DNA of 64,000 bases, taken from positions 496,001 through 560,000 of the forward strand of contig NZ_JAKCPW010000003.1 of NCBI RefSeq assembly GCF_021440085.1, in the 5' to 3' direction. The stretch comes from Dyadobacter sp. CY261. GTDB taxonomy: Bacteria > Bacteroidota > Bacteroidia > Cytophagales > Spirosomataceae. Below the pieces are notes generated by a model. That model was not told the origin of the DNA, did no database searches, and was given only the letters and a program-made list of their open reading frames with translations. The position numbers and the translations under genes were made by a program. This document shows, one piece after another, positions 52,580-60,829 of the stretch; the first letter of the stretch is position 1; each line of letters starts with the position of its first letter.

Positions 52580-53684
52580 TATTTGGGTGAAGGGATTAGT
52601 CAGGCTGGTAATTATACCCGGCCTGACTTTTTTTGTATGTCTCATTTCCTGTAACCCAAAACCGGAAAGTAGGGAAATTCGCGTTCGTTGGGAGAACGAG
52701 CAGGCCATTTCGATTGTCATCCCCGCATCACTAACACAAGGCATCCCGGACGATTCTGCCTCGAAAGCCATCGTCGTAAGCCTTGCCGGTCAGCCGAATC
52801 CCGTGGCTATTTTCGGAGCGTATACCCGCGATGGCGCCGGCCTTTTATTCACTCCGCTCATTCCCTTCACACGCGGAATGCATTATGACGTACGCATTCG
52901 CGGAAAGCTCACACGAAACTTTGAAATACCGGAAAACAATACAGGTAACGTCCCAGCTGTTACGGCCATTTATCCATCGGCAGACACTTTGCCTGAAAAT
53001 CTGTTGAAAATTTATCTGCATTTCGACAGGCCGATGCGTGAAGGCGTCTCCGGCACATATGTAAAGTTGGTCAAAAACCAGCGTGACACGGTCGATGGCG
53101 CATTTCTTGACCTTCAACCCGAACTATGGAACCCCGAACGCACGGTACTGACCCTATGGCTGGACCCGGGCCGTATCAAACGCGACTTGCAGCCTAACAA
53201 ACGCCTCGGCGCACCGATGCAAAGCGGCACGCATTATCACGTGGTGGTATCGCCGGAATGGCCAGATGTTCGTAGCAAAAAACTGGTAAAATCTTACGGA
53301 AAGACTTTCGTTACCCTGGGCAAAGACTCCCTCTCGCCGCAACTTTCCGAATGGAAATTGTCATTACCCGCCCGTTCTACTAAGCAGCCTTTGACCATCG
53401 ATTTTAACGAATCGCTCGACCATAGTCTTTTACAAGAGGTATTTGTAATACAAAAAACTGATGGCGACCTAATAAATGGAAAATGGGAGATTCGTCGATT
53501 TGAAAAACAATGCAGTTTTATCCCAAATACCACCTGGGAGGCGGGGGCTTACAAACTAGTGATTCAAACAAGGCTGGAAGATTTGGCAGGCAATAACCTG
53601 AACCGCCCTTTCGACCGGGATGTAAGCCGGCAAACGTCGCAAACAAATGGCGCGTTTAGTGAACTACGTTTTATGATTAAATAA
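52536..53684 (+). CDS. Lipoprotein with Ig-like (SbsA-type) domains
   Basis: This protein of up to 382 residues has a lipobox in FFVCLISCNPKP. The mature part contains SbsA-like Ig segments (VTAIYPSADTLPENLLKIYL, HFDRPMREGVSGTYV; later LTIDFNESLDHSLLQEVFVI and YKLVIQTRLEDLAGN). ATG 52536 lies inside the upstream gene; GTG 52563 and GTG 52587 are alternatives, and GTG 52587 sits 8 bp after the upstream stop. The hairpin plus T-run at 52599-52634 falls in the signal-peptide codons, an unusual arrangement. Function is unknown; a surface-exposed role is likely. Confidence 0.7.
   Translation: MAVSISGLRVKDICNIWVKGLVRLVIIPGLTFFVCLISCNPKPESREIRVRWENEQAISIVIPASLTQGIPDDSASKAIVVSLAGQPNPVAIFGAYTRDGAGLLFTPLIPFTRGMHYDVRIRGKLTRNFEIPENNTGNVPAVTAIYPSADTLPENLLKIYLHFDRPMREGVSGTYVKLVKNQRDTVDGAFLDLQPELWNPERTVLTLWLDPGRIKRDLQPNKRLGAPMQSGTHYHVVVSPEWPDVRSKKLVKSYGKTFVTLGKDSLSPQLSEWKLSLPARSTKQPLTIDFNESLDHSLLQEVFVIQKTDGDLINGKWEIRRFEKQCSFIPNTTWEAGAYKLVIQTRLEDLAGNNLNRPFDRDVSRQTSQTNGAFSELRFMIK
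52599..52634 (+). terminator. Terminator-like hairpin inside signal-peptide codons
   Basis: Perfect arms GTCAGGC (52599-52605) and GCCTGAC (52621-52627) are directly followed by seven Ts. It lies 20 bp after the stop of the 51470 gene and inside the frame of the next lipoprotein, coding for the hydrophobic part of its signal peptide. Confidence 0.65.
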
Positions 53685-53685
53685 G

Positions 53686-54405
53686 CTAGCGGTTCTTATC
53701 CATTAGCCGCCGGTTTACCACCTGTTCAATTACCTGCTCGCGGTAGTTCCTGCTGATGGGAATACGGTGTGGTTGGATGAAGATCTCATTCCCGTCGATC
53801 CCTTCTATTTTCCCAATTGAAACAATAAAGGACTTGTGAACCCGTATGAAATGTCGGCTGCCGAGGTTTTGTTCAAGATGTTTGAGGTTGAGTAGTGTAA
53901 TGTATTTACCCTTCCTGGTGTTGATCGTCACGTAGTTTTGCAGGCCTTCGATATAGAGAATGTCGTCGAAAAAGATCTTCTCGTATTTGCTGCCGCATTT
54001 AATGAAAAAATAGTCCTCCTCCACTTTCGATGCAGCCGATTTGGTCAGCAATTTGTGATAATCCCGGGCCTTGCCTGCCGATTTGAAAAAGCGTTCAAAA
54101 GTGATCGGTTTGAGCAGATAATCCATCACATTGAGCTGGAATCCTTCAAGCGCATAGCTGGGATAAGCTGTTGTAATAATAGCCATTGGGGGATTCTGTA
54201 CAATTTTCAGGAAATCGATACCACTCATTTTAGGCATTTGGATGTCCAGGAAAATCAGGTCCACCGGTTCGCGGTCCATCAGGTTCATGAGCTCCACCGG
54301 ATTTTCGCAAACGCCTGTTAGTTTCAGAAAATCCACTTCCTTCACGTAGTCGGCCAAGCCTTCCCGTGCCAGCGGTTCATCATCGACTATCGCACAACTG
54401 ATCAT
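53686..54405 (-). CDS. LytTR-family response regulator
   Basis: This 239-residue regulator has a receiver (residues 1-118, phosphoacceptor Asp in LIFLDIQMPKMSGIDFLK) and a C-terminal LytTR domain (about 140-235, FIKCGSKYEKIFFDDILYIE and FIRVHKSFIVSIGKIEGIDG). Its ATG is directly next to the stop codon of the kinase gene upstream (no gap), so the two are translationally coupled. Confidence 0.94.
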   Translation of the reverse strand: MISCAIVDDEPLAREGLADYVKEVDFLKLTGVCENPVELMNLMDREPVDLIFLDIQMPKMSGIDFLKIVQNPPMAIITTAYPSYALEGFQLNVMDYLLKPITFERFFKSAGKARDYHKLLTKSAASKVEEDYFFIKCGSKYEKIFFDDILYIEGLQNYVTINTRKGKYITLLNLKHLEQNLGSRHFIRVHKSFIVSIGKIEGIDGNEIFIQPHRIPISRNYREQVIEQVVNRRLMDKNR

Positions 54406-55566
54406 TTATTCTAATTGATTTAGAGACAATTGTTGTATTTCCGCTACTTCCAGCTCTTCGAGTTCGGCTTCAAAATGCACGCTGAAATGGTCGGTATCCC
54501 GCTGTATATCTAATTTGTACTTTTCAGGATAGATCAGATCAAGCCTTCGGCGTACATTCTTCAAGCCAATTCCTCCATAGCTGACAACCTCCCTGTTCTG
54601 TTCGTCAGAAATGCTGTTGCTCAGTTTAAACGTAAGTGATGTATTTTCCAATCGCAAATCACCAAATATCCGGTTAGGCCGGTCGTGATACCGGGAGACA
54701 TGCTTGAAGGCATTCTCCACAAAGGTCATCAGGATAAATGGCGCTATGCCTGGCTGCTCCCCACTATGCACATCCACATTGAAAACCACTTCCAAGGCAT
54801 CGCTCTGCCTCAGTTTTTCCAGTTCGATAAAATTTTCCAGATAAGCAATTTCCTTACTCAGCGGAATCTGGTGGCCATTGCATTCATAAAGCTGGTGCCT
54901 GAGCAACTCAGAGAATTTAGCCAGCGAGGCCGAGGCCATATCGGGATTCTTGTGAATCAGGAAAAAAATTGAATTAATACTATTAAAAAGAAAATGCGGG
55001 TTGAACTGGTATTTCAAAAAGTTCAACTCGGTTTCCAGCTTTTCCTTTTCGAGGGCCTGCTGCCTCTGTTGCGTTTGCAGCCAGTTTTTGGCGAGCTTGA
55101 TACTCATCGCAAATGTTGTCGCGGCAACAGTCGACGAAAGAGGTCCACCCATCATCATATGAAGGAAACCATAATTTCCCTCACCAAAATATTCTTCCAG
55201 CGTTTTGCCAGCTACCCATGCGCTTATATAATAACCAGGGACGATCGTTGCTGCGGTGGCAAGGATCGTCAGGGACAATAATGCTAAAAACTGCCAGTAC
55301 CGACCCTTTTCCAAATAGCGTGGGATCAGAAAGTACAGGTTAAAATAAACTGCCAGTGCCTGCAATATGACGTAGAAAAGGAATTTAGCAACCGACGAGG
55401 TCAACAAGGCCTCCACCACTTTAATAGGATTACCCAATGCTACGACCCACCAGATGTAATGATAAACGAGCCAGAAAGGAATATGATAGAGCTTATATCT
55501 GAAAAACCAATGCGCCTGCCGGTGCGACGGGCTGAATTCCGGATCGGGATGTGGCTGGGTGATCAT
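54406..55566 (-). CDS. LytS-type sensor histidine kinase
   Basis: This 386-residue membrane kinase has four hydrophobic N-terminal helices (about residues 25-160), a short coiled coil (LQTQQRQQALEKEKLETELN), phosphoacceptor His191 in FNPHFLFNSINSIFFL, and an ATPase domain with FVENAFKHV and GIGLKNVRRRLDLIYP. No separate sensory domain is visible. The LytTR regulator encoded with zero gap is its partner. The target genes are not evident from the neighbourhood. Confidence 0.93.
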   Translation of the reverse strand: MITQPHPDPEFSPSHRQAHWFFRYKLYHIPFWLVYHYIWWVVALGNPIKVVEALLTSSVAKFLFYVILQALAVYFNLYFLIPRYLEKGRYWQFLALLSLTILATAATIVPGYYISAWVAGKTLEEYFGEGNYGFLHMMMGGPLSSTVAATTFAMSIKLAKNWLQTQQRQQALEKEKLETELNFLKYQFNPHFLFNSINSIFFLIHKNPDMASASLAKFSELLRHQLYECNGHQIPLSKEIAYLENFIELEKLRQSDALEVVFNVDVHSGEQPGIAPFILMTFVENAFKHVSRYHDRPNRIFGDLRLENTSLTFKLSNSISDEQNREVVSYGGIGLKNVRRRLDLIYPEKYKLDIQRDTDHFSVHFEAELEELEVAEIQQLSLNQLE

Positions 55567-55674
55567 GCAGGGCGAGAGGCAATATGATCCTACAATTTAC
55601 TGCAATTAGCATGAAATGTGAGTGGGCTGGATGAAGCGTCGAAAATTATTGATGAACCACTTACTCCACTATAC

Positions 55675-55725
55675 AATGATGCCTGGCGAACAAGCTTGTA
55701 CGTCAGGCATCATTAGAATTTTTTG
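55675..55725 (+). terminator. Long inverted repeat with T-run
   Basis: Perfect 11-base arms AATGATGCCTG (55675-55685) and CAGGCATCATT (55704-55714) flank an 18-base loop that itself contains ACAAGCTTGT. AGAATTTTTTG follows on the + strand. It lies between two minus-strand genes; in the minus direction the small gene at 55734 ends just before it but no T-run follows there. Confidence 0.5.
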
Positions 55726-55733
55726 TTTAATAC

Positions 55734-55970
55734 TTATGTCAAACTAACGCCGCAAGGGCAAGCCGAGCTGGGTTTGGCACCATTGGTGAATTCCAATTTC
55801 AACCGCTTGCCTTTTTCATCAGCTTCTTCGAGCAGCTCAAAAGTACGCCGTTCGCCGATCATCAGCAGCGACTGGAAAAGGATACCGGCATATTTACTTT
55901 CTTCGCTGCCGGGGCCTTTTTCCTTGGCGAGGTCATTGTAGTGTCCGAAAAGATCTTTCCCTTTTCCCAT
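55734..55970 (-). CDS. Small hypothetical protein, 78 residues
   Basis: This charged cytoplasmic protein contains GHYNDLAKEKGPGSEESKYA, GILFQSLLMIGERRTFELLE and a C-terminal ACPCGVSLT. No family is recognised with certainty. Codon use matches the surrounding genes and the frame ends just before a long inverted repeat, so it is probably real. The CPC motif near the end could bind metal. Confidence 0.6.
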   Translation of the reverse strand: MGKGKDLFGHYNDLAKEKGPGSEESKYAGILFQSLLMIGERRTFELLEEADEKGKRLKLEFTNGAKPSSACPCGVSLT

Positions 55971-56114
55971 GATCTTATGTTTTGCTTTGAATTTCAGAAC
56001 CTTAGCTTTTGATACTCAAAAACGCATCAAAACGCTCATTTGCCAATTTAGGAAATAATCATAGAAAATCTCAAAAAATGCATGACAAATGTGCGATGGA
56101 GTCGGGATTGTGGC

Positions 56115-56145
56115 CCGCCGACCGCCGACCGCCGACGACCGACCG
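56115..56145. repeat. Short GACCGCC heptamer array, inverted relative to the main array
   Basis: Three exact CCGCCGA units (56115-56135) followed by CGACCGACCG. Read on the other strand the unit is TCGGCGG, the same as the GGCGGTC variant of the large array at 56240-56400. The two arrays are thus inverted relative to each other, with about 95 bp between them. Confidence 0.7.
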
Positions 56146-56239
56146 TTTGTCCAGCTGTGGCTGGATTTGCTCAGATGTGTCAGAAAGTCGAAGATTAGTA
56201 AAATGGCAAAAGCTATTAGGATCTTGCTTGTTTTCTCAC

Positions 56240-56400
56240 AGCGGTCAGCGGTCAGCAGTCGGCGGTCAGCAGTCAGCGGTCAGCGGTCAGCAGTCAGCAG
56301 TCAGCGGTCGGCGGTCAGCAGTCAGCAGTCAGCGGTCAGCGGTCAGCAGTCAGCGGTCAGCGGTCAGCGGTCAGCAGTCAGCAGTCAGCGGTCAGCGGTC
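56240..56400. repeat. 23-copy heptanucleotide tandem repeat
   Basis: Twenty-three uninterrupted 7-bp units span 161 bp. Units are AGCGGTC, AGCAGTC or (twice) GGCGGTC; only two positions vary. The array ends 2 bp before the stop codon (56403-56405, minus strand) of the START-domain gene, so it lies in that gene's 3' untranslated region. It is a short tandem repeat rather than a CRISPR, having no unique spacers. Copy number is likely variable between strains. Apart from the repeats, the 55971-56402 stretch shows no gene. Confidence 0.93.
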
Positions 56401-56402
56401 GC

Positions 56403-57029
56403 TCAACGCTCAGCCAATCTCCTCCGTTCCGCCAACACATCCCGCATCCGCTGAAACGTCTCGATTGGGGCGCGGCAGGCGAACATATTGACAATATGGG
56501 GAGGAATGTGGCCTCCTGGATCGACCTGCAAAGTGTATTCAACCCAGACTTTCCCATTCGCCAACGGCCGCAGCAACCAGCGGTTTACCGAATGCTGCAC
56601 CCTGACAATTCCTTTCCGGACGGGCATGATACCCGGTACCGCGGGGGCGTCGACTGTGACAATGTCGGTTTTAGGGTCGCGGATCACTTTGAGATGTGTT
56701 ACAAAATCGCGGTTATCCAACGGCCAGGGCAAACTTACTTCTGTATGATAGAACAATTCAGTGTCCGAAACTTTCCTGACCACGGTGCAAGACTTCGTGT
56801 GGCACACCCATTGCTCGGCCGATTTTACATCCATCAGCAAGGCTATTACTTCCTCCACATTTGCATTCAATGCGCATTCAGCCTTCATGGCCTTGACCTT
56901 CGAATCTGAAATGGCTTTTGCATACACTTTAATGCCATCATGTGCAGCCACACGCTTCCAATCCGACTGCGCGTTCACACCCGCAACACACAGGAAAAGA
57001 GCCAGTAAAGAGAGCACCGCATGTTTCAT
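56403..57029 (-). CDS. Secreted START-domain protein
   Basis: This 208-residue protein has a signal peptide (AVLSLLALFLCVAGVNAQ) and a START-like lipid-binding domain: WKRVAAHDGIKVYAKAISDS, VKSAEQWVCHTKSCTVVRKV, LFYHTEVSLPWPLDNRDFVT and a C-terminal VDPGGHIPPHIVNM. Such proteins bind hydrophobic ligands. The last residues RRRLAER and the stop immediately precede the heptamer repeat array, so array changes could reach the C-terminus. Confidence 0.87.
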   Translation of the reverse strand: MKHAVLSLLALFLCVAGVNAQSDWKRVAAHDGIKVYAKAISDSKVKAMKAECALNANVEEVIALLMDVKSAEQWVCHTKSCTVVRKVSDTELFYHTEVSLPWPLDNRDFVTHLKVIRDPKTDIVTVDAPAVPGIMPVRKGIVRVQHSVNRWLLRPLANGKVWVEYTLQVDPGGHIPPHIVNMFACRAPIETFQRMRDVLAERRRLAER

Positions 57030-57231
57030 AGCGATGCAAAATTCTCATTTCAAAAGTCATCACCGAAACCCTTTAGTCTTCTGATGCCTTAAAGCGCGTT
57101 TCAACTGACAGAAAGCGCGATTGAACTGCTGAAAGGTCATTCCGGCCTCTTGCTCATTTAGTTACACTAGGAACTACAAACATGTTATTATAGGAATTCG
57201 GATCGGGCGGTATTCTGCAAATGTCCGCCGC

Positions 57232-57249
57232 AATAGTTGGCCAACTATT
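57232..57249. promoter_or_regulatory. Perfect 18-bp palindrome upstream of the HigBA remnant
   Basis: AATAGTTGG followed by CCAACTATT, a perfect palindrome without spacer, 54 bp before the ATG at 57303. Toxin-antitoxin operons of this type are usually autorepressed at such sites. A hairpin with arms GCAGCTT (57277-57283) and AAGCTGC (57294-57300) lies between it and the ATG. Confidence 0.6.
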
Positions 57250-57302
57250 TTTTACTTTTAATTCATCACAAAGGTTGCAGCTTCGAACTGACTAAGCTGC
57301 CC

Positions 57303-57606
57303 ATGAAAATTGTACCTGGATTATTACTTAAAAAATTCGGACGTGCTAAAAGATTTCCCAACGGCGAAATTGATTAGGGGCAGCATAGCGCGTTTCAAAA
57401 GCAGTGGAAATAAATACCGTCTGATCGTTGAAATCGACTATGTTGATTCAATAGTAGAAGTCCGCTTCATTGGTACACACACAGAATATGACTGGATTAA
57501 CGCTGAACAATTTAATATGGAAACGAAACAATGCTATCTGATTGAAAACGATGCGGAGTATGACAACGCGCTCATTCGTGAATACAGTTTAAAAAACGGT
57601 TATTAA
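57303..57606 (+). pseudogene. Degenerate HigB toxin fused to a HigA antitoxin remnant
   Basis: The frame from TTG 57310 encodes [20 protein letters not shown] and [18 protein letters not shown], the core of HigB-type toxins. It runs on into [20 protein letters not shown], which resembles the first residues of a HigA antitoxin, and stops at 57604. The natural toxin start MKIV is at ATG 57303 in another frame, which closes after 24 codons. About 30 residues of the toxin N-terminus and nearly all of the antitoxin are missing. The frame overlaps the convergent porV stop by 4 bp. Confidence 0.6.
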
Positions 57607-58691
57607 AAATAAACCGAACCCCCAATCTTGTACATATTCTTCATCGCGGTGTTTTGACCTTGTGGAATCAAATAGGCGAAATCAAGCCCGTAATGTTCAA
57701 GGAATTTGACGCCGGCACCTACTGTGAAAAATTTGCGCCCTCCTTTATCTATGCTTTCGGTTCGATAGCCGCCCCGAAGTCCAAATTGCTCCTTATACCA
57801 GTATTCTGCACCCATAGCCACCACAACTTCCTGCATTTCCTCCTTAAATCCGCCCGGCGCATCGGAAAATGACTGGATAATACCTTCCAAGTAGGGTTTT
57901 TGATTGACATTCCGGCCCGAAACAGGCGTAGGTACCAGCAGCTTTCCAGCCTCCGCCGCCACGTTCAGTTTGTGCTGACCGCTGGCTGTATACGAGAACC
58001 CACCTCCGAGTCGGAGCGTTGTCGGCAGAAAATAGTCATTTGCTCCGCCATAGTTTAGCTTAGGGCCAATATTCGTCAGCGACACACCAACCGTCCAGTT
58101 CATATTTTCTGCTCCTTCGACATCCGGGGATTGGCTTCTATAAAACGCGCCAATATCCCCGGCAACGACATTGGCCGTTTTAAGTACAACGCCGTTTATG
58201 ACACCACTCCCGATACTTGAAGATAAATATTTGAGTGTCATTCCCATCGAAAAGTGACTACCCAACTGCTTCGCATAGGCAGCATTGAAGGCAATATCTC
58301 TGCCCGCAAAGACGGAAGGTGAAGGACTATTCATTTGCGCCTGACTGAAATAATGCACAGACGCTCCCATAACCTGGCCCTTATTCAACTTTTTATAACC
58401 AGACACATACCCTACCCAGGCATTATCGATCAGAGACGGCAACCATGGCGAATATGTCGCCGAAACCCCGAAGCTCCGTGGAGCGTCCGGCAGCTTGCCC
58501 GGATTCCAAAACATCGCATTCGCATCGCCATTGGTAGCGGTACCCGTGTATCCCATTCCACCCGCACGAGCATCCGGGGCAAGAGACAGGGCATAAGCTC
58601 CCGGATCCGGAATTCGTGGACTTGTCTGGGCACAGACAACCGTTGCATTGCATATCAGTATGCACGCAAGTATGAGCCAAATTGCTTTCAT
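57603..58691 (-). CDS. porV: Type IX secretion outer-membrane protein PorV (LptO-like)
   Basis: This 362-residue outer-membrane barrel protein has a signal peptide ([19 protein letters not shown]). It then shows the PorV signature: [61 protein letters not shown] and a C-terminal [13 protein letters not shown]. PorV shuttles cargo with C-terminal sorting domains to the surface attachment complex. The protein at 38195-41332 is a probable client. ATG 58691 gives the signal peptide; the frame is open further upstream to 58772. Confidence 0.9.
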   Translation of the reverse strand: MKAIWLILACILICNATVVCAQTSPRIPDPGAYALSLAPDARAGGMGYTGTATNGDANAMFWNPGKLPDAPRSFGVSATYSPWLPSLIDNAWVGYVSGYKKLNKGQVMGASVHYFSQAQMNSPSPSVFAGRDIAFNAAYAKQLGSHFSMGMTLKYLSSSIGSGVINGVVLKTANVVAGDIGAFYRSQSPDVEGAENMNWTVGVSLTNIGPKLNYGGANDYFLPTTLRLGGGFSYTASGQHKLNVAAEAGKLLVPTPVSGRNVNQKPYLEGIIQSFSDAPGGFKEEMQEVVVAMGAEYWYKEQFGLRGGYRTESIDKGGRKFFTVGAGVKFLEHYGLDFAYLIPQGQNTAMKNMYKIGGSVYF

Positions 58692-58864
58692 GGAGATATG
58701 ATTAGATTTAAATAGAGTCGGCATTCGGTTACAAAATTCAGAACGCAACAGCCTTTTCATTATTATACGCAATCTTCTATAAGTTCAAATAGCGCTAACA
58801 CGAGCACTAGATAGGTATGGCGAAAATATTTTCAGAAATTTAATGATATTTTCAGAATCATTTT

Positions 58865-58895
58865 TTTGATATTAAAAACATCTTTATTATTTTTA
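58865..58895 (+). promoter_or_regulatory. Candidate promoter of the 2H phosphoesterase gene
   Basis: TTTG at 58865-58868, 19-bp spacer, TATTTTTA at 58888-58895 (one mismatch from TAnnTTTG), in an AT-rich stretch. The implied leader to ATG 58940 is about 40 nt. Confidence 0.45.
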
Positions 58896-58939
58896 CAAGT
58901 GAAATTTTTAACACAAAAATTTTATTACACTTCATCAAC

Positions 58940-59590
58940 ATGAAATCTATTCACTTCAACAACAACGATTTGAGTACGATCAGGAATATCCGGGAGCACT
59001 TGTACGACTACCTCCTGGTTTTTTCCTGTGATCCGGTGACCGAGGCAGCCATCGGAAGTATCAAGCAGTATTTTCAAAAAGCTTACGGGTGTGAACAGGC
59101 GGCTCATCTCCGCCCACACCTGACGCTTTTTAACTGCATTATCCACGAACACAAAATTGAGCGGGTCGTCCAGGGATTTGAAAAAGTGGCGCGTCATACG
59201 GCCCCTTTCCGCATCAAGCTGGATGGTTTCAACCGGTATGAAGGTGGAACATTCTACGTCGACCTGGAAGAAAACTCTTCGAAGGATGTGGCCGGGCTTG
59301 TGAAAGGTCTGAAATCCGAGACATTCGATCATCTTACGAAATGGGCGTCCGGGGAGTTCAGGTTTTGCTCTGATCCTCACATCACCGTTGCACGCCAAAT
59401 GACGCCTGAACAGGTGAACAGCGCTGCGAAAGAATGGACGTACAAAAAATTCAGCTCATCATTCCGCGTGACAGAAATGATATTGCTCAAACGGTCCCTC
59501 CTGAATGGCTCAAAATGTCAGGAAATAGCTCGTATGCCGTTACTGGGCTTGCCGGACAAGGCGTTGTTTGTGCAGGGGAGTTTGTTTTGA
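58940..59590 (+). CDS. 2'-5' RNA ligase-like 2H phosphoesterase
   Basis: This 216-residue cytoplasmic protein has the two HxT/S-type motifs of 2H phosphoesterases: PHLTLF near residue 55 and PHITVAR near residue 148. Members act on cyclic phosphodiesters or RNA ends (2'-5' RNA ligase, cyclic phosphodiesterase). Both active-site His residues are present, so it is likely active. The substrate is unknown. It is monocistronic, with a promoter-like sequence upstream. Confidence 0.87.
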   Translation: MKSIHFNNNDLSTIRNIREHLYDYLLVFSCDPVTEAAIGSIKQYFQKAYGCEQAAHLRPHLTLFNCIIHEHKIERVVQGFEKVARHTAPFRIKLDGFNRYEGGTFYVDLEENSSKDVAGLVKGLKSETFDHLTKWASGEFRFCSDPHITVARQMTPEQVNSAAKEWTYKKFSSSFRVTEMILLKRSLLNGSKCQEIARMPLLGLPDKALFVQGSLF

Positions 59591-59650
59591 ATTTAAAACG
59601 ATGGTTTCCACGGCATGAAAATACAAATTGGACCGGTTAGCCCTGAAACA

Positions 59651-60211
59651 CTATTGCGAGCGCCAGGTGTTTTCCCAACGATCCCGTAAGGATTGGTAGT
59701 AGTTTGGTTTCATGCTGCCTTGTTCAAAAGCGGTCTTTACACTTCCGTAGTGTTTCATTACGTAAGGCTGTTCGGCATGCCAGATGATATACCAGGCGAT
59801 TTCAGCCCCTTGTTCGCCAAACAAATCTGTTCCAGGCCAACCGTATTTAGCAATGATCCGGCTCAAAAGAATTTGATTAACCGCATCCGTAGCCATAATG
59901 TTTCGCCAATAATATACTTGCCGCAGCGAATCTTTTGATCCGTTATGGAGACTATCGCGATATTGCTGATCGGCATCATACATCTTTTGAAGGGTGATTT
60001 TCACTTCACCGACAGTTTGCTTTTCAATCGCAAGCACAACGGACACCCTATCCTTTGGCTCTATGCGGAACCATTCGTTGTAATACTTGTGCCAACCAGT
60101 TGGCCTCTTTTCCAGTTCGCGCGCCAGCTGAGCGTAAGTTGTGTGAAAGTTCAATGTGGCCAGTACCAACAAAAGTATCGTCACTCGGCTGATCTTGTTT
60201 TTTTCAGGCAT
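59651..60211 (-). CDS. DUF6624-like secreted or anchored protein
   Basis: This 186-residue protein has an N-terminal signal helix (VTILLLVLATLNFHTTYAQ). The C-terminal part resembles DUF6624: YYWRNIMATDAVNQILLSRI, IAKYGWPGTDLFGEQGAEIA, WYIIWHAEQPYVMKHYGSVK. Function is unknown. ATG 60211 is chosen because it precedes the signal peptide; the frame is open to 60289. Confidence 0.75.
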   Translation of the reverse strand: MPEKNKISRVTILLLVLATLNFHTTYAQLARELEKRPTGWHKYYNEWFRIEPKDRVSVVLAIEKQTVGEVKITLQKMYDADQQYRDSLHNGSKDSLRQVYYWRNIMATDAVNQILLSRIIAKYGWPGTDLFGEQGAEIAWYIIWHAEQPYVMKHYGSVKTAFEQGSMKPNYYQSLRDRWENTWRSQ

Positions 60212-60299
60212 TAGAGATTGTCGAAGATGGAGACTAAAACCGGTAACGCATATCTTAATCGGATTGACTTTCTGGTCAAAGTTACGCACGAACCTAACG

Positions 60300-60725
60300 G
60301 TACGGCACTGGAAAAATAATCAGAAAGTAGCGTACGGAAAATCCTACGAGTACCGTACCACATATGACGGCAACGGGAATCCCACCAAAAGTGAGAATCT
60401 TATCGATCGGAGCGTTGATAACTACACCACCAATACCTACGGACCGGCCGATCTGCAATCCCAAGCGAGGCCAGTTCATAAAGGGCATCCTGTCATTAAA
60501 TCCCCGCTTGGAAGCAATGCCAATTTGATTACGTGCCCAATAAGTTATGACCGGCAAAACGGTCAAAGCGCAATCAAGAGGTCGGAAACGACTTACGTCT
60601 ACGAGTTCAATGCAAAAGGCTATGTGTCGGTAAATCGCTCCATTTCTAAGCGATATAATGCCTTAGGAAATTTTAGCGGGTCATCCGAAGGGACCGTTAC
60701 GTATACTTACACCGGCTGTAACTGA
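60300..60725 (+). pseudogene. 3' fragment of a lost secreted protein gene
   Basis: From about 60316 the + strand reads SYEYRTTYDGNGNPTKSENL, then TTYVYEFNAKGYVSVNRSIS and SEGTVTYTYTGCN, ending at 60725. The YD-like YDGNGNPTKS and FNAKGYVS repeats resemble the C-terminal part of Bacteroidota secreted YD/RHS-like lipoproteins. The open frame extends upstream into sequence opposite the DUF6624 gene, which cannot be its true 5' end. A start and signal peptide are missing, so the gene was probably truncated. Confidence 0.5.
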
Positions 60726-60829
60726 TTTTGAATGGAAAGCCGGGTTTAGTAACTTGTAGCCTGACATTCGACGGTCGAAATGCATTCTACCCTGAATGCG
60801 CAAGGCCTACGTTTCCTAACCACCTTTTT

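Noticed and set aside
56240-56400. CRISPR array
   Set aside because: The repeats are contiguous 7-bp units without unique spacers, and no cas genes are present.
60156-60725. Intact 189-residue protein starting at 60156
   Set aside because: Its first 50 codons lie opposite the signal-peptide region of the DUF6624 gene and look like antisense; only the part after about 60316 resembles a protein.
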